From Alteromonas halophila (lineage in GTDB: Bacteria; Pseudomonadota; Gammaproteobacteria; Enterobacterales; Alteromonadaceae): a stretch of 64,000 nt of DNA. The stretch is taken from assembly GCF_014651815.1 (NCBI RefSeq), contig NZ_BMXP01000009.1:62001-126000 (forward strand), written 5' to 3'. How positions within the stretch are numbered: position 1 is the first letter of the stretch; the number at the start of each line of letters is the position of its first letter. Below, piece by piece: positions 36,964-45,372 of this stretch. A model generated the notes under the pieces. It worked only from the letters and a program-made list of their open reading frames with translations, searched no databases and was not told the DNA's origin. The position numbers and the translations under genes are program-made.

Positions 36964-37691
36964 TCAGTTACAACATTCACAGCGGTGTTGGAACCGATAA
37001 AAAGCAGGATTATCAACGCATTGGTTCGTTTTTAAAACAATGCGGAGCGGATATTGTACTGTTACAGGAAATGGATACCCGTCCTGCAGAGCGCACCGTT
37101 GAGCAGGATATCGCGGCCATCTGTGCCGCAGACTGCTATCAGCTGGTGTCTTCTCCAGCGCTGTATGAGAAAACGGGCTGGTATGGAAACGCCGTATTAA
37201 CCCGCTACCCGGTTCTGCACAAAGAAACGGTAGATGTCAGCCAGCATGGCTTTCAGCCGCGAAATATTCAGGCGGTGATGCTGGACACGCCCGGCGGTCC
37301 GCTGACAGTCATTAATACCCATAAAGGGCTAAAGAAGCATGAGCGCCGTTCTCAGTTTGCCCTGCTTCACGAATATATTGAATCGCAACTGGCAAAACAG
37401 CCCACGCCACTGGTGTTAGGCGGCGACTTCAACGAATGGCAGTTTTTTACCTCTGCCTTCAAACACCTTAATGACACGTTAATCCAGTACCGGCTTGGGC
37501 CAACATTCCCCAGCCGTTTCCCGCTTTTTTCACTAGACCGGCTCTGGACCACCAATGATGTGCAGGTGCGCGGGGTTAAAAAGCTCAAAAATGCGCAGAC
37601 ACGTGTCCTGTCTGACCATTTGCCGGTACAAATCGATATTGCGCTGCCACGAAGCAGTTCTGAGTTTGACTTACTGGACCAAACACGCTGA
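36951..37691 (+). CDS. Endonuclease/exonuclease/phosphatase (EEP) family protein, YbhP-like
   Basis: 246 residues. EEP motifs: RIVSYNIHSG with Asn8, VLLQEMD with the Mg-binding Glu, INTHKG, GGDFNEW and C-terminal SDHLPVQI with the catalytic Asp-His. Members hydrolyse phosphodiester bonds in DNA, inositol lipids or sphingolipids. Its overlap with the PLD-VTT gene and the parallel with ybhP-ybhO argue for phospholipid headgroup chemistry over nucleic acid, an inference. No signal peptide. Confidence 0.87.
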   Translation: MCRIVSYNIHSGVGTDKKQDYQRIGSFLKQCGADIVLLQEMDTRPAERTVEQDIAAICAADCYQLVSSPALYEKTGWYGNAVLTRYPVLHKETVDVSQHGFQPRNIQAVMLDTPGGPLTVINTHKGLKKHERRSQFALLHEYIESQLAKQPTPLVLGGDFNEWQFFTSAFKHLNDTLIQYRLGPTFPSRFPLFSLDRLWTTNDVQVRGVKKLKNAQTRVLSDHLPVQIDIALPRSSSEFDLLDQTR

Positions 37692-37762
37692 CAGAAGCCT
37701 GACGCAATACCGCCCCCATTATGATGATTTTATTTTAACCCCAATGTCACAGGAGAGTAATT

Positions 37763-38398
37763 ATGGCGACCATTCTTATTATTGGCGCATCCGGCCAGAT
37801 CGGTAAGCAAGCGACAAAAAAGCTTCTTGATGCCGGGCACCATGTGCGCGCCCCCGTCAGAAACCCTGACAAACTTGATGATATCGAGCACCAGAATCTG
37901 GCGGTTATGCAACAGGATTACGAAAAGGATTTTTCTGAACATTTTGATGGTGTTGATTGTGTTGTATTTACCGCCGGCTCCGGAGCGGGTACCGGCCCGG
38001 ACAAAACATTGCTGATTGATCTATGGGCCGCCAGAAATGCCGTTGAATATGCCAAAGCAGCACAGGTGCCGCGTTTTATCATGGTCAGTTCTATTGGCGC
38101 CGATGATCCTGATGCTGTGGACTCGGCCATCAAGCCCTACCTGGTTGCCAAGCATATGGCCGACCAGCACCTTATCCACAGCGGCCTTTCTCATGTCATT
38201 TTACGACCCGGCAGCCTGCTGAATGAGCCCGGCACCCACCTGGTCAGCGGCGATATGCCCGCCAATATGGATGATGCGGTTATTCCCCGCGAAGATGTGG
38301 CAACGGCCATTGTTGAAAGTGTTAGTCGCGCCAGCAGCAGTAATCTCGTCACCTACCTGTTTAAAGGTGAGACACCTGTTTCGCAGTTAGTTGAATAA
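37763..38398 (+). CDS. NAD(P)-binding atypical SDR, YwnB/BVR-B-like
   Basis: 211 residues. N-terminal ATILIIGASGQIGKQATKKLLDAGHHVRAPVRNPDKL supplies the Rossmann GxxGxxG (8-14) and an NADP-type Arg pair. Mid-protein FIMVSSIGADDPDA and the later AKHMADQHLIHSGLSHVILRPGSLLNEPG follow the SDR_a5-like fold. The Tyr-x3-Lys pair appears as YLVAK near residue 130. Cytosolic; substrate unknown, perhaps a quinone or flavin reductase. GGAGAGTAATT ribosome site. A strong hairpin follows the stop. Confidence 0.85.
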   Translation: MATILIIGASGQIGKQATKKLLDAGHHVRAPVRNPDKLDDIEHQNLAVMQQDYEKDFSEHFDGVDCVVFTAGSGAGTGPDKTLLIDLWAARNAVEYAKAAQVPRFIMVSSIGADDPDAVDSAIKPYLVAKHMADQHLIHSGLSHVILRPGSLLNEPGTHLVSGDMPANMDDAVIPREDVATAIVESVSRASSSNLVTYLFKGETPVSQLVE

Positions 38399-38407
38399 CA
38401 CCTGTCT

Positions 38408-38443
38408 GCCAGGCGGCGATGTCTGTATTCATCGCCGCCTGGC
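38408..38443. terminator. Strong 14-bp hairpin between convergent genes
   Basis: GCCAGGCGGCGATG pairs perfectly with CATCGCCGCCTGGC around an 8-nt loop, between the SDR stop (38398) and the convergent DUF748 stop (38479). No T tract on either side, so it is probably a bidirectional 3'-end stabiliser or a weak terminator. Confidence 0.5.
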
Positions 38444-38478
38444 GCTGCGACGAGAATGCCCTTGTCAGCGCATTGTTG

Positions 38479-39594
38479 TTACTTATCCTCCTTGTTGGCC
38501 GGGGCGCTGTCACTAAATGAAAACAATTCTTCTACGTCCATGTCATAGGCTTCAATAAGTGCATTTCTGAATAACCCGGCGATGGCATCTAACGTCGGTA
38601 CCTGCGGATCGTTTATCTCACCGTTAACCGGTATTCGTGTTGCCACCATGTCGGTATTATCGTTCTCAAGAAACCCAGACAGGCCGCCTGTGAGCGCTTC
38701 AAACAAGAGGTTAAATGGGTTGTCGCCGTCTTTGGCCACGTCCTGCTTCCAGCTGAACACATCCAGATCATAGACCCCCACCTTGACATACCCTTCGACG
38801 TTTCCCTTATTCGCCTTAAGTTCCATGGCCATATCCAGCTCGCCAGCTTCGAAGTCCACAGGCAAATAGTGTTTAATAAACGCATCCAGATAGCGTACAT
38901 CCAGCCGCTGCATTTCGACATCGGTATCAAATGTCGGCGATGCTTCAAATGGATTGTAGCTACCATGAAAAACAATTTTGGCCTCATTCTGGATCGTGCC
39001 TTCGAAGTCCGCGGTTGCGAAATCTTCGCGACGTTTCTCACGGATATTTGTAATATTTTTAACGCTGCCATTAACGCCTGTCAGGCTCAGTAGATTCCGT
39101 TCTTTGCCGGCGGCCAGTTCAAATTTTATAACCCCACTTTCAATATCAACTTTATCGATTTCAAAGGGCACCAGTTTATGCGCCAGATCTATCCAGGTTT
39201 CCTTCTCTTTGACGTCTTCATTTTCAATCGGTGCTCTGTCTGGTGTATCACGTAGATGGATCTGGGGGCGAACAAAGTGCATCTCACTCACAATCTGACC
39301 ACGAAAAAGCGCAGACCACAGCACGGAGAGATCCAGCTTATCGGTAATCAGCAACGGGACTTTTTCATCCACGCCAATGCTGTAGAGTTGTATCTCATGG
39401 ATTTGATAAGCGCCCCGCCATAAGGCGATGTCAATATTACCAACCTGCCCTTCCACACCGGGCGCCTCCTCAATCGCCTGATTGATCTGACGTTGCAAAA
39501 AAGTTGGCGCGTACATTCGGGCCGCAAAGCCTGTGGTGGCCACCAGAGCCAGGCTTACAATGGCCCAGCGCGGTAAACGTGGAAGCCTCATCAT
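38479..39594 (-). CDS. DUF748 / AsmA-like protein, inner-membrane anchored
   Basis: 371 residues. One N-terminal transmembrane segment (WAIVSLALVATTGFAARMYAPTFL), then a periplasmic beta-rich region as in DUF748/AsmA proteins: NIDIALWRGAYQIHEIQLYS, LDLSVLWSALFRGQIVSEMHFVRPQIHL. The C-terminal block FNLLFEALTGGLSGFLENDN and the repeat-like FEAGELDMAMELKANKG fit. Such proteins resemble bridge-like lipid-transfer domains of the envelope. A 26-codon membrane peptide gene ends 1 bp upstream of its ATG. Function not established. Confidence 0.8.
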   Translation of the reverse strand: MMRLPRLPRWAIVSLALVATTGFAARMYAPTFLQRQINQAIEEAPGVEGQVGNIDIALWRGAYQIHEIQLYSIGVDEKVPLLITDKLDLSVLWSALFRGQIVSEMHFVRPQIHLRDTPDRAPIENEDVKEKETWIDLAHKLVPFEIDKVDIESGVIKFELAAGKERNLLSLTGVNGSVKNITNIREKRREDFATADFEGTIQNEAKIVFHGSYNPFEASPTFDTDVEMQRLDVRYLDAFIKHYLPVDFEAGELDMAMELKANKGNVEGYVKVGVYDLDVFSWKQDVAKDGDNPFNLLFEALTGGLSGFLENDNTDMVATRIPVNGEINDPQVPTLDAIAGLFRNALIEAYDMDVEELFSFSDSAPANKEDK

Positions 39595-39595
39595 G

Positions 39596-39676
39596 TTAAC
39601 GCTCTAGCAATAGCCGCAAGGCGTAACAACCAATGATAAACAGTATAATAATCGGAAGCAGCGGGCGAAGTAGCAT
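39596..39676 (-). CDS. 26-residue single-pass membrane peptide
   Basis: ATG 39676 to TAA 39596, sequence MLLRPLLPIIILFIIGCYAL followed by RLLLER: one hydrophobic helix with basic ends (Arg4, Arg21, Arg26). GGAAACGGAATC precedes the ATG. It stops one base before the DUF748 start codon, so the pair is probably cotranscribed and coupled. Too short for family assignment; the composition and spacing make it a good small-protein candidate. Confidence 0.45.
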   Translation of the reverse strand: MLLRPLLPIIILFIIGCYALRLLLER

Positions 39677-39742
39677 GATTCCGTTTCCTTAACAGTCGGT
39701 TGGGTAACCTTTACTGCAGCAACAAGCACGCCAGGCTGCCCT

Positions 39743-39928
39743 TCACCTGTATCGGTGCTCGCATACCGCCTCTAATTTGCTTTTGTCTCTGACAGTTAGA
39801 CTGAATAACAACAGGCAATGCTCGCCCCCGGGGTATTTACACTGACAGTCGGCACTCACATTCGGCAGCAAAATTTTCAGTCTACTAAGAAAATGTTGCG
39901 CGTTTTGTGATGCACGTCTGGCGCACAC
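39743..39928 (-). CDS. Possible small Cys-containing protein
   Basis: 61 codons from GTG 39928. The last 50 residues look coding: HFLSRLKILLPNVSADCQCKY, then PGGEHCLLLFSLTVRDKSKL and CEHRYR. The spaced Cys/His (CQC...HC...CEH) could bind metal, but the start codon is poor, there is no good ribosome site and no family is recognised. The remainder of 39677-40117 is non-coding by inspection. Confidence 0.25.
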   Translation of the reverse strand: MCARRASQNAQHFLSRLKILLPNVSADCQCKYPGGEHCLLLFSLTVRDKSKLEAVCEHRYR

Positions 39929-40117
39929 GAATATTTCACAACCAGCCCCTGCGCATCAACGACCTGTCCTGCGCAATACATTGGGCTGTGGGTGCATTGC
40001 TGGCGCCGATTTTGCTTTTATAATGAATATAACGGGTTGTAGTTTTGCATTACATTGCCTCGTAATCATCCGGGTGACAGCCGGAATAACTTACCAGTAA
40101 TAACAAGGGGGAAACGT

Positions 40118-40555
40118 ATGGTTGGTCAATCGTTTTTACTTGTAGCAAACCGCAGTGAAGCCAAAGTTTTTGTCCTGCAGGAGAAGGGAACCGCACTGGA
40201 ATTTGAGAAAAGCTGGTCGAACCGGTTTGGGCATTCCAGTGACCAGGATATTTATACGGATAAACCCGGTCGACAGCCCGCCCCATCTGCACAGGGTCAC
40301 GTGGGAGACAGCATGCCCCGTAAAGATGCCACAGAGCAGGAGGCGGAGCGTTTCGCAGGAGATGTGATTGACTGGCTTGATAATAAACGCAAAACCAGCA
40401 AAATTTATCATATTGATATCATTGCTGAGTCCGGTTTTTTAGGCAAACTGCGTGGCAAGATGAATAAGCAGCTGGAAGAGCTGGTCGAAAAAGTCGTCGA
40501 CAAAGACGTTGTAAATGCAGATGAAGATCGCCTTCTGGCGTATCTCAAAGACTAA
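40118..40555 (+). CDS. Host-attachment-protein family (AtsE-like)
   Basis: 145 residues from ATG 40118 with AAGGGGGAAAC upstream. FLLVANRSEAKVFVLQEKG, FEKSWSNRFGHSSDQDIYTDKPGRQ and a C-terminal IIAESGFLGKLRGKMNKQLEELV with KDVV match the 'required for attachment to host cells' family, named from Agrobacterium. No signal peptide; the fold is thought to be eRF1/baeRF-like. Its real biochemical role is not known, and many free-living marine bacteria carry it. Followed by short hairpins. Confidence 0.85.
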   Translation: MVGQSFLLVANRSEAKVFVLQEKGTALEFEKSWSNRFGHSSDQDIYTDKPGRQPAPSAQGHVGDSMPRKDATEQEAERFAGDVIDWLDNKRKTSKIYHIDIIAESGFLGKLRGKMNKQLEELVEKVVDKDVVNADEDRLLAYLKD

Positions 40556-40561
40556 AGCGTG

Positions 40562-40578
40562 GGGGCTGAGCCCCGTTT
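40562..40578 (+). terminator. Short hairpin after the host-attachment gene
   Basis: GGGGC-tga-GCCCC followed by GTTTCTT begins seven bases after the stop. A second small stem CACCAG-tacg-CTGGTG lies at 40587-40602. Together they probably end the transcript before the convergent sheath gene. Confidence 0.5.
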
Positions 40579-40628
40579 CTTCCCGTCACCAGTACGCTGG
40601 TGCCGGGCCAGCAAACAGTGCATGATGC

Positions 40629-42146
40629 TTACGGCTGATGCATGTCGCGACGTATTGTCAGCACGATAAACTCCGCGGGTTTTGTTACCGCCACGCCAAG
40701 CTGTACAACTAGTCTGTCAGCATTCAGGTCAGCCTGCGTCATGGACTTTCCCAGCCCGCAGCTGACATAAAACGCTTCATCTGGCGTGTTCCCGGCTAAC
40801 GCGCCCTGTCGCCACAACCCGCTCAGAAATTGCCCGATCATGTGTTCGACTGCCATCCATACCTGTTCATCATTTGGCTCAAACACCGACGCATTCAACG
40901 CCTTTTGAATGCTTTGTTCCAGCATGATACAGGTGCGGCGTACGCTGATATAGCGCCATTGAAGATCGTTTCCCCAAAGGGTTCGAGCCCCCCACACCAG
41001 CGTCCCTTTACCGGCAAACGCACGAATTGTGTTCACCGACTTACCGTCAGGATCATCATTCAGTATTTGCTGCTCTCCTTCTGATACCGTTTCGGCAGGC
41101 GCGACAACCCCGTTGATGCTGACATTGGCCGGCGCTTTCCATACGCCACGCGTCATGTCCGTTTTTGCATATATTCCGGCCAATGCGGCAGACGGGGGCA
41201 GCAGGTTAACCTCCTGTGCACAGGCGTTAATTGCCGAAACATAGACCTGACTTAACGAACGAAACGCTTTGTCGACAGTGTCTGGACTTCGCCTGTGCTG
41301 TCGCGGTGGCCGCTTTTGCTTTGTGTGATATGACGTGCTGTCTTCAGTGAGCGCATCAAGCAGTGCGCGGGTTTGCCGATCAAGCCTGCCCAGTTCGTGC
41401 GCAATAATACGCTGCAGCAACGCTCTGGCAGGCGCATCAAAAATGGTATAAGTGAGTCTGTCACTGCGAAGTAGCACTGTATTTAACCAGGGATAATACG
41501 CCGCGCCAAATCCCCCCGTCGTGGCGGTATTAATTTGATTACGAAATGCAGCCACACTGTGAGTGATAGGTTCAAAGCCATTGAAAATATCCAAAATCGC
41601 TATTCGGCGTTGCGTCTGAATTGCACAATGCTCAAGCATAGACTGCTGGAGTGTCAGGCAATCAGGCTCTTTCAGACTGACTGCCTCAGGGATCACCAGC
41701 ATTGCAGGCAGGGGCTCTGTAAGTAGCCGGTCAAGTGCGTTTTGCAGTGAAGCCCGTGCTATTTCTTTCTCGCTGTATGTACCGGCAGAGATAACATAGC
41801 AGGCGCCGCCACCGTTACTAAAATAAAGCTGCATGCTGCGGTAAAGCCGAAAATAAGGCGAGGGCCTGATCAAGCCAAAGTGATTCCCCGCATGCGCAAA
41901 CCCGGTATTCTGGCTCGTTGCTGACTGAGTAAGGCCAAATTGCAATACCGGGGGACCACCAAAGATATGCTCAAACTCTGTCAGACTGGTAAGGCGAACA
42001 GGTAACCCCGTCACAGACTGTCCGCCTTTCACGGCCTTTTCGGTATAGCCAATGAAGGCAGGAATCGCAGTTTCGACCGCAGCGACCGATGTCGGCAACG
42101 CTGCATTTTCTTTAATATAAACGCCGGGTGCTTTATAGGTAGGCAT
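40629..42146 (-). CDS. Contractile tail-sheath protein, solitary
   Basis: 505 residues from ATG 42146 (MPTYKAPGVYIKENAALPTS, the standard phage/eCIS sheath opening; in-frame ATG 42152 and upstream starts exist). The middle has IPAFIGYTEKA, FGGPPVLQF, SMQLYFSNGGGACYVISAGTY, and domain AYYPWLNT; the C-terminus has NTIRAFAGKGTLVWGARTLWG, DLQWRYISVRRTCIMLEQSI and VGVAVTKPAEFIV-like ending, all typical sheath blocks including the C-terminal inter-subunit strand. The protein is full length. No tube, baseplate, spike, ATPase or other phage gene is within the window, so it is an orphan: remnant of a contractile injection system or a co-opted gene. Confidence 0.88.
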   Translation of the reverse strand: MPTYKAPGVYIKENAALPTSVAAVETAIPAFIGYTEKAVKGGQSVTGLPVRLTSLTEFEHIFGGPPVLQFGLTQSATSQNTGFAHAGNHFGLIRPSPYFRLYRSMQLYFSNGGGACYVISAGTYSEKEIARASLQNALDRLLTEPLPAMLVIPEAVSLKEPDCLTLQQSMLEHCAIQTQRRIAILDIFNGFEPITHSVAAFRNQINTATTGGFGAAYYPWLNTVLLRSDRLTYTIFDAPARALLQRIIAHELGRLDRQTRALLDALTEDSTSYHTKQKRPPRQHRRSPDTVDKAFRSLSQVYVSAINACAQEVNLLPPSAALAGIYAKTDMTRGVWKAPANVSINGVVAPAETVSEGEQQILNDDPDGKSVNTIRAFAGKGTLVWGARTLWGNDLQWRYISVRRTCIMLEQSIQKALNASVFEPNDEQVWMAVEHMIGQFLSGLWRQGALAGNTPDEAFYVSCGLGKSMTQADLNADRLVVQLGVAVTKPAEFIVLTIRRDMHQP

Positions 42147-42391
42147 CAGCATTGCCCTGTAAACGGGATGCACAAGCATCAAAAGTGAATGAAATTGCCC
42201 TTACCACGCCGTTATTAACATAGCAGAGACGGGAAACTCGGCAAGTCTCTAATGGCGATTTGCAAGATGACTGTAGCGCCAGCTCGTTCATAGACATGTC
42301 ACTAACTGGCAAGATTTGACGCTTCTTTGTCATTTTGCCAATTCCTTCGGTAGACTATGCTATCGCTGTCATTCACAAACAAGGACCCTTT

Positions 42392-43414
42392 ATGCCAGCG
42401 AACGCGCAACGTTACGGATTGTTTACCACCTTGATAAGCCTTATTGCTCTTGTTTTTACAAGCACCATAGCCTTTGCTGAAACGCCCCGGGAAAAGCCTT
42501 TCACGGTCGCAATTTTGTTGTTTGATGATGTGCAGATTATCGACTTTGCTGCGCCGTATGAAGTGTTTGGTCAGGCTGATTTTGATGTTTTCACCGTGTC
42601 CCAGGATGGAAAAACCGTGACCACAGCCATGGGGCTTTCGGTTAACCCGGCCCACGCCTTTACAACAATGCCTGAGGCCGATGCGATTCTGGTCCCCGGA
42701 GGCGACGTCCACGACGCCATGCACAATGAAACCATACTGACCTGGCTCAAAGCACAACAGCAACAGGTGGATCACATTCTGTCGGTCTGCACCGGGTCTC
42801 ACATCGTTGCTGAGTCAGGTTTACTGGACTCGCTCGCGGCAACAACCTTTCACAATGCGCTGGAGGGGTTCGCCGCTGATTACCCTGATATAACCGTAAA
42901 GGCCGATAAGCGTTTTGTGGATAATGGCCAGATTATCACGTCTGCCGGTCTGTCATCCGGTATTGATGCCTCACTGCACCTGGTAAGTAAAATACGCGGG
43001 ATTAACAAAGCCCGGTCGGTCGCGCTGCACATCGAATATGACTGGGATCCTCAAGGCAATTTTGTTCGGGCCGCCATGGCAGATCGGCACTTTCCGGATA
43101 ACACATACCAATGGCCTGAAGGAATTCTGTTTAACCAGCTAAGTTCTGTGGGCGATGAGTCTGCCTGGAAAACCGTTTACAGAGCCCGTACTGACGCCTC
43201 CGCGGCCGACCTGCTGGCCGTGTACAAAGCCGCCATGTCGGCCCACAACGACTGGCAGCCTGCCCAAGCCGAAGCTCCCAACACGCTAAGATGGGTCGGC
43301 GGTGGTGACCATAAAGGCTGGCTGCATGCGGTACGCATCGAGGCATCAGAACACAATAATACCTATCATATCTCCCTGATCATCGAACAGCACCAGAATA
43401 AGGCCGCTTTATGA
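42392..43414 (+). CDS. Exported DJ-1/PfpI-family protein
   Basis: 340 residues from ATG 42392 (AAGGACC upstream), with a signal peptide (LFTTLISLIALVFTSTIAFA). DJ-1 domain: VAILLFDDVQIIDFAAPYEVFGQADFDVFTV, ILVPGGDVHDAMH and nucleophile elbow SVCTGSHIVAESGLLD, followed by TFHNALEGF and TSAGLSSGIDASLHLVSK, as in isonitrile-hydratase/GlxA effector domains. A C-terminal extension (about 220-340) is not recognised and reads like a Trp/His-rich domain (NDWQPAQ, RWVGGGDHKGWLHAVR). Its stop overlaps the start of a GlxA-type regulator carrying the same domain, suggesting a duplicated sensor/enzyme pair. Confidence 0.8.
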   Translation: MPANAQRYGLFTTLISLIALVFTSTIAFAETPREKPFTVAILLFDDVQIIDFAAPYEVFGQADFDVFTVSQDGKTVTTAMGLSVNPAHAFTTMPEADAILVPGGDVHDAMHNETILTWLKAQQQQVDHILSVCTGSHIVAESGLLDSLAATTFHNALEGFAADYPDITVKADKRFVDNGQIITSAGLSSGIDASLHLVSKIRGINKARSVALHIEYDWDPQGNFVRAAMADRHFPDNTYQWPEGILFNQLSSVGDESAWKTVYRARTDASAADLLAVYKAAMSAHNDWQPAQAEAPNTLRWVGGGDHKGWLHAVRIEASEHNNTYHISLIIEQHQNKAAL

Positions 43415-44367
43415 TCACCCGACAGATCGGCTTTTTATTGTTTGAGGGAATGAATGCGCTTGATCTCACAGGTCCGATGGAAACGTTTCATACTGTCGCG
43501 GATGTCTGCCCACACTCGCCTTATGAGCTGGTCTTTATCGGACCTGACGCCAGTACGTTTACATCTGAATCAGGTCTGCAAATGACAGCAGGGGTCGGCC
43601 TGAATGCGTGCGGCAAACTGGATACGCTGATCATACCGGGAGGCAGTGGCTCACGCAGCACAGAAAATCAGCGCCTGCTAAGTCCGTGGCTGGCAGCGAT
43701 CAGCACAAGCACCAGACGTATGGTCAGTATTTGTACGGGGGCATTTTTGCTGGCTTCCTGTGGTTTGTTAAATGGCAAAAAAGCCACCACTCACTGGGCC
43801 TTTACTGATGAACTGGTGAGAACATACCCTTCAATAACACTGGCCGCCGATGCGCTGTATGTCGATACCGGCAATATAGCTACTTCAGCCGGTATCACTT
43901 CCGGTATCGATTTAGCGCTGAAACTGATTGACGACGACCTGGGCACGACCGTCGCGACCGACGTAGCCCGGTACCTGGTCGTCCATTTGCGACGCGCCGG
44001 TGACCAGGCACAATTTTCTGTGCCGCTGCAGTATCAGATAAAGGCCGGGAGCCCGTTTGCTGACCTGACCGGTTGGATCCTGAATAATCTAAGCAGTGAA
44101 CTGAGTATCCGGCATCTGGCGAACCACTGTGGAATGAGTGAACGCAATTTTTGCCGTCGTTTCCAGCAACGGGTCGGTACTTCACCCGGGCGCTATGTTG
44201 AGCATCTCAGACTGGACTATGCCCGGGAGCTACTGGTGGCGCATAGCTGGCCACTGAGCCAGATAAGTGGTGCTTGTGGCTATAGCAACCCGGACATGTT
44301 TCGACGGGCCTTCGCGCGGCGCTTTGGCCTTTCACCAAACGCATACCGATTGCGCTTTACCCGTTAG
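43411..44367 (+). CDS. GlxA-type transcriptional regulator (DJ-1 domain + AraC HTH)
   Basis: 318 residues. The N-terminal DJ-1/PfpI domain (about 3-190) has GFLLFEGMNALDLTGPMETFH, IIPGGSGSR and SICTGAFLLASCGLLNGKKATTHWAFTDEL. The C-terminal double helix-turn-helix of AraC type (about 215-315) has LSIRHLANHCGMSERNFCRRFQQ and ISGACGYSNPDMFRRAFARRFGLSPNAYR. The start ATG overlaps the exported DJ-1 gene by 4 bp. It is an activator or repressor whose effector is unknown and may be the product or substrate of its partner. It is convergent with and overlaps the next gene by 4 bp. Confidence 0.92.
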   Translation: MITRQIGFLLFEGMNALDLTGPMETFHTVADVCPHSPYELVFIGPDASTFTSESGLQMTAGVGLNACGKLDTLIIPGGSGSRSTENQRLLSPWLAAISTSTRRMVSICTGAFLLASCGLLNGKKATTHWAFTDELVRTYPSITLAADALYVDTGNIATSAGITSGIDLALKLIDDDLGTTVATDVARYLVVHLRRAGDQAQFSVPLQYQIKAGSPFADLTGWILNNLSSELSIRHLANHCGMSERNFCRRFQQRVGTSPGRYVEHLRLDYARELLVAHSWPLSQISGACGYSNPDMFRRAFARRFGLSPNAYRLRFTR

Positions 44368-44744
44368 CGTCTTCCTCGCGCGCGAATGGTCACATCAGTC
44401 AGCGCGACCGGCAGTATAAGTTTGTTATACTTATTGACCAGAATATCAATTTGTTGCTTGAGTTCCTGCCGCTTTTCACGGTTTTTCAGGTGGTTCTCGT
44501 AGTCTTCCATCAGTGCGTCAATCTGTACACGGGTCTGCTCAATAAGCACCTCTCGCTCTTCCGGACTCATTGCTTTCGCGTCCACGTCCTCAGTTTCATC
44601 AGGCACCACTTCAGGTGCTACATTAACCTGAGTCGTTTTTGCGGGTGTAGATTTTTCCTGCATCCCCTGTAGCAGAAAAACGCAAAGTGCCGCAGCGAGT
44701 GCTGCGCCGACACATACTGACAATACGCCTATAAGCCTTCCCAT
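44364..44744 (-). CDS. Small membrane-anchored coiled-coil protein
   Basis: 126 residues from ATG 44744 (AGAGGTCTGAGACTC upstream); a longer frame exists without a ribosome site. One N-terminal transmembrane helix (LIGVLSVCVGAALAAALCVFLLQ), an acidic linker (VVPDETEDVDAKAMSPEERE) and a predicted coiled coil (QTRVQIDALMEDYENHLKNREKRQELKQQIDILVNKYNKL). It resembles envelope-anchored coiled-coil proteins in general; no family recognised. Function unknown. Confidence 0.55.
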   Translation of the reverse strand: MGRLIGVLSVCVGAALAAALCVFLLQGMQEKSTPAKTTQVNVAPEVVPDETEDVDAKAMSPEEREVLIEQTRVQIDALMEDYENHLKNREKRQELKQQIDILVNKYNKLILPVALTDVTIRARGRR

Positions 44745-45372
44745 GAGTCTCAGACCTCTTCTATTTAGCTTCGTCTTCTCCCGTCTACTGTAGGCCGGCA
44801 TTGCCGCCTGTTCACAAAACACATACTCAACTAGTACTGCGCAAAATAGTTTGAACGACACTCTGTTTTCAACGTAAACACTTCAGCAGAGGTACTTAGT
44901 TACCTGTAATCAATTACTGCCTGTTCTTCTGCACGCAATCCGGTTTTTTCAGCGTACAATTTTACCGTTAGCGCGCTGATTGCTGCATCCACTTCTTCTT
45001 AAGGTAGCTTAGCAGGTGCATCTGTGCAATTTTCAGGCAATACCATTGATATTACTTTAGTTACTGGCAATATTGAAGTGCAACGTTACCTCATAAAAAA
45101 GCCATAAACGCCTTCTGTTCTCTCTTTATTACGGCTGGCTCATCCCGCCCTCCTCCCGTGCGCATCGTCCATAACCTTGCCGAACTGTGTTATAAATGAA
45201 ACACAGTCTCCCACTGTCGCGGTCACACACTGATCCATACACTGGCAGCGATGGTACAAGAGGGCTAATTGGGGCCGATAATGTTCAGGTCCGTCTCGGT
45301 ATATGTGATGGATTTAAAAGCAAAATCAATGCCCGCCCCTTTTCTAAGCCATTTACATATAAGGAAGGCTGG
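44745..45372. other. Non-coding stretch with a possible degenerate ORF
   Basis: About 630 bp without a firm gene. On the minus strand 44900-45072 reads ILPVTKVISMVLPENCTDAP, then AKLP-stop-EEVDAAISALTVKLYAEK and TGLRAEEQAVIDYR-stop. It is protein-like on both sides of one in-frame TAA, with no start or family identified, and may be a decayed gene. The porin promoter should be in 45100-45360; no regulator site was recognised. Confidence 0.3.
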
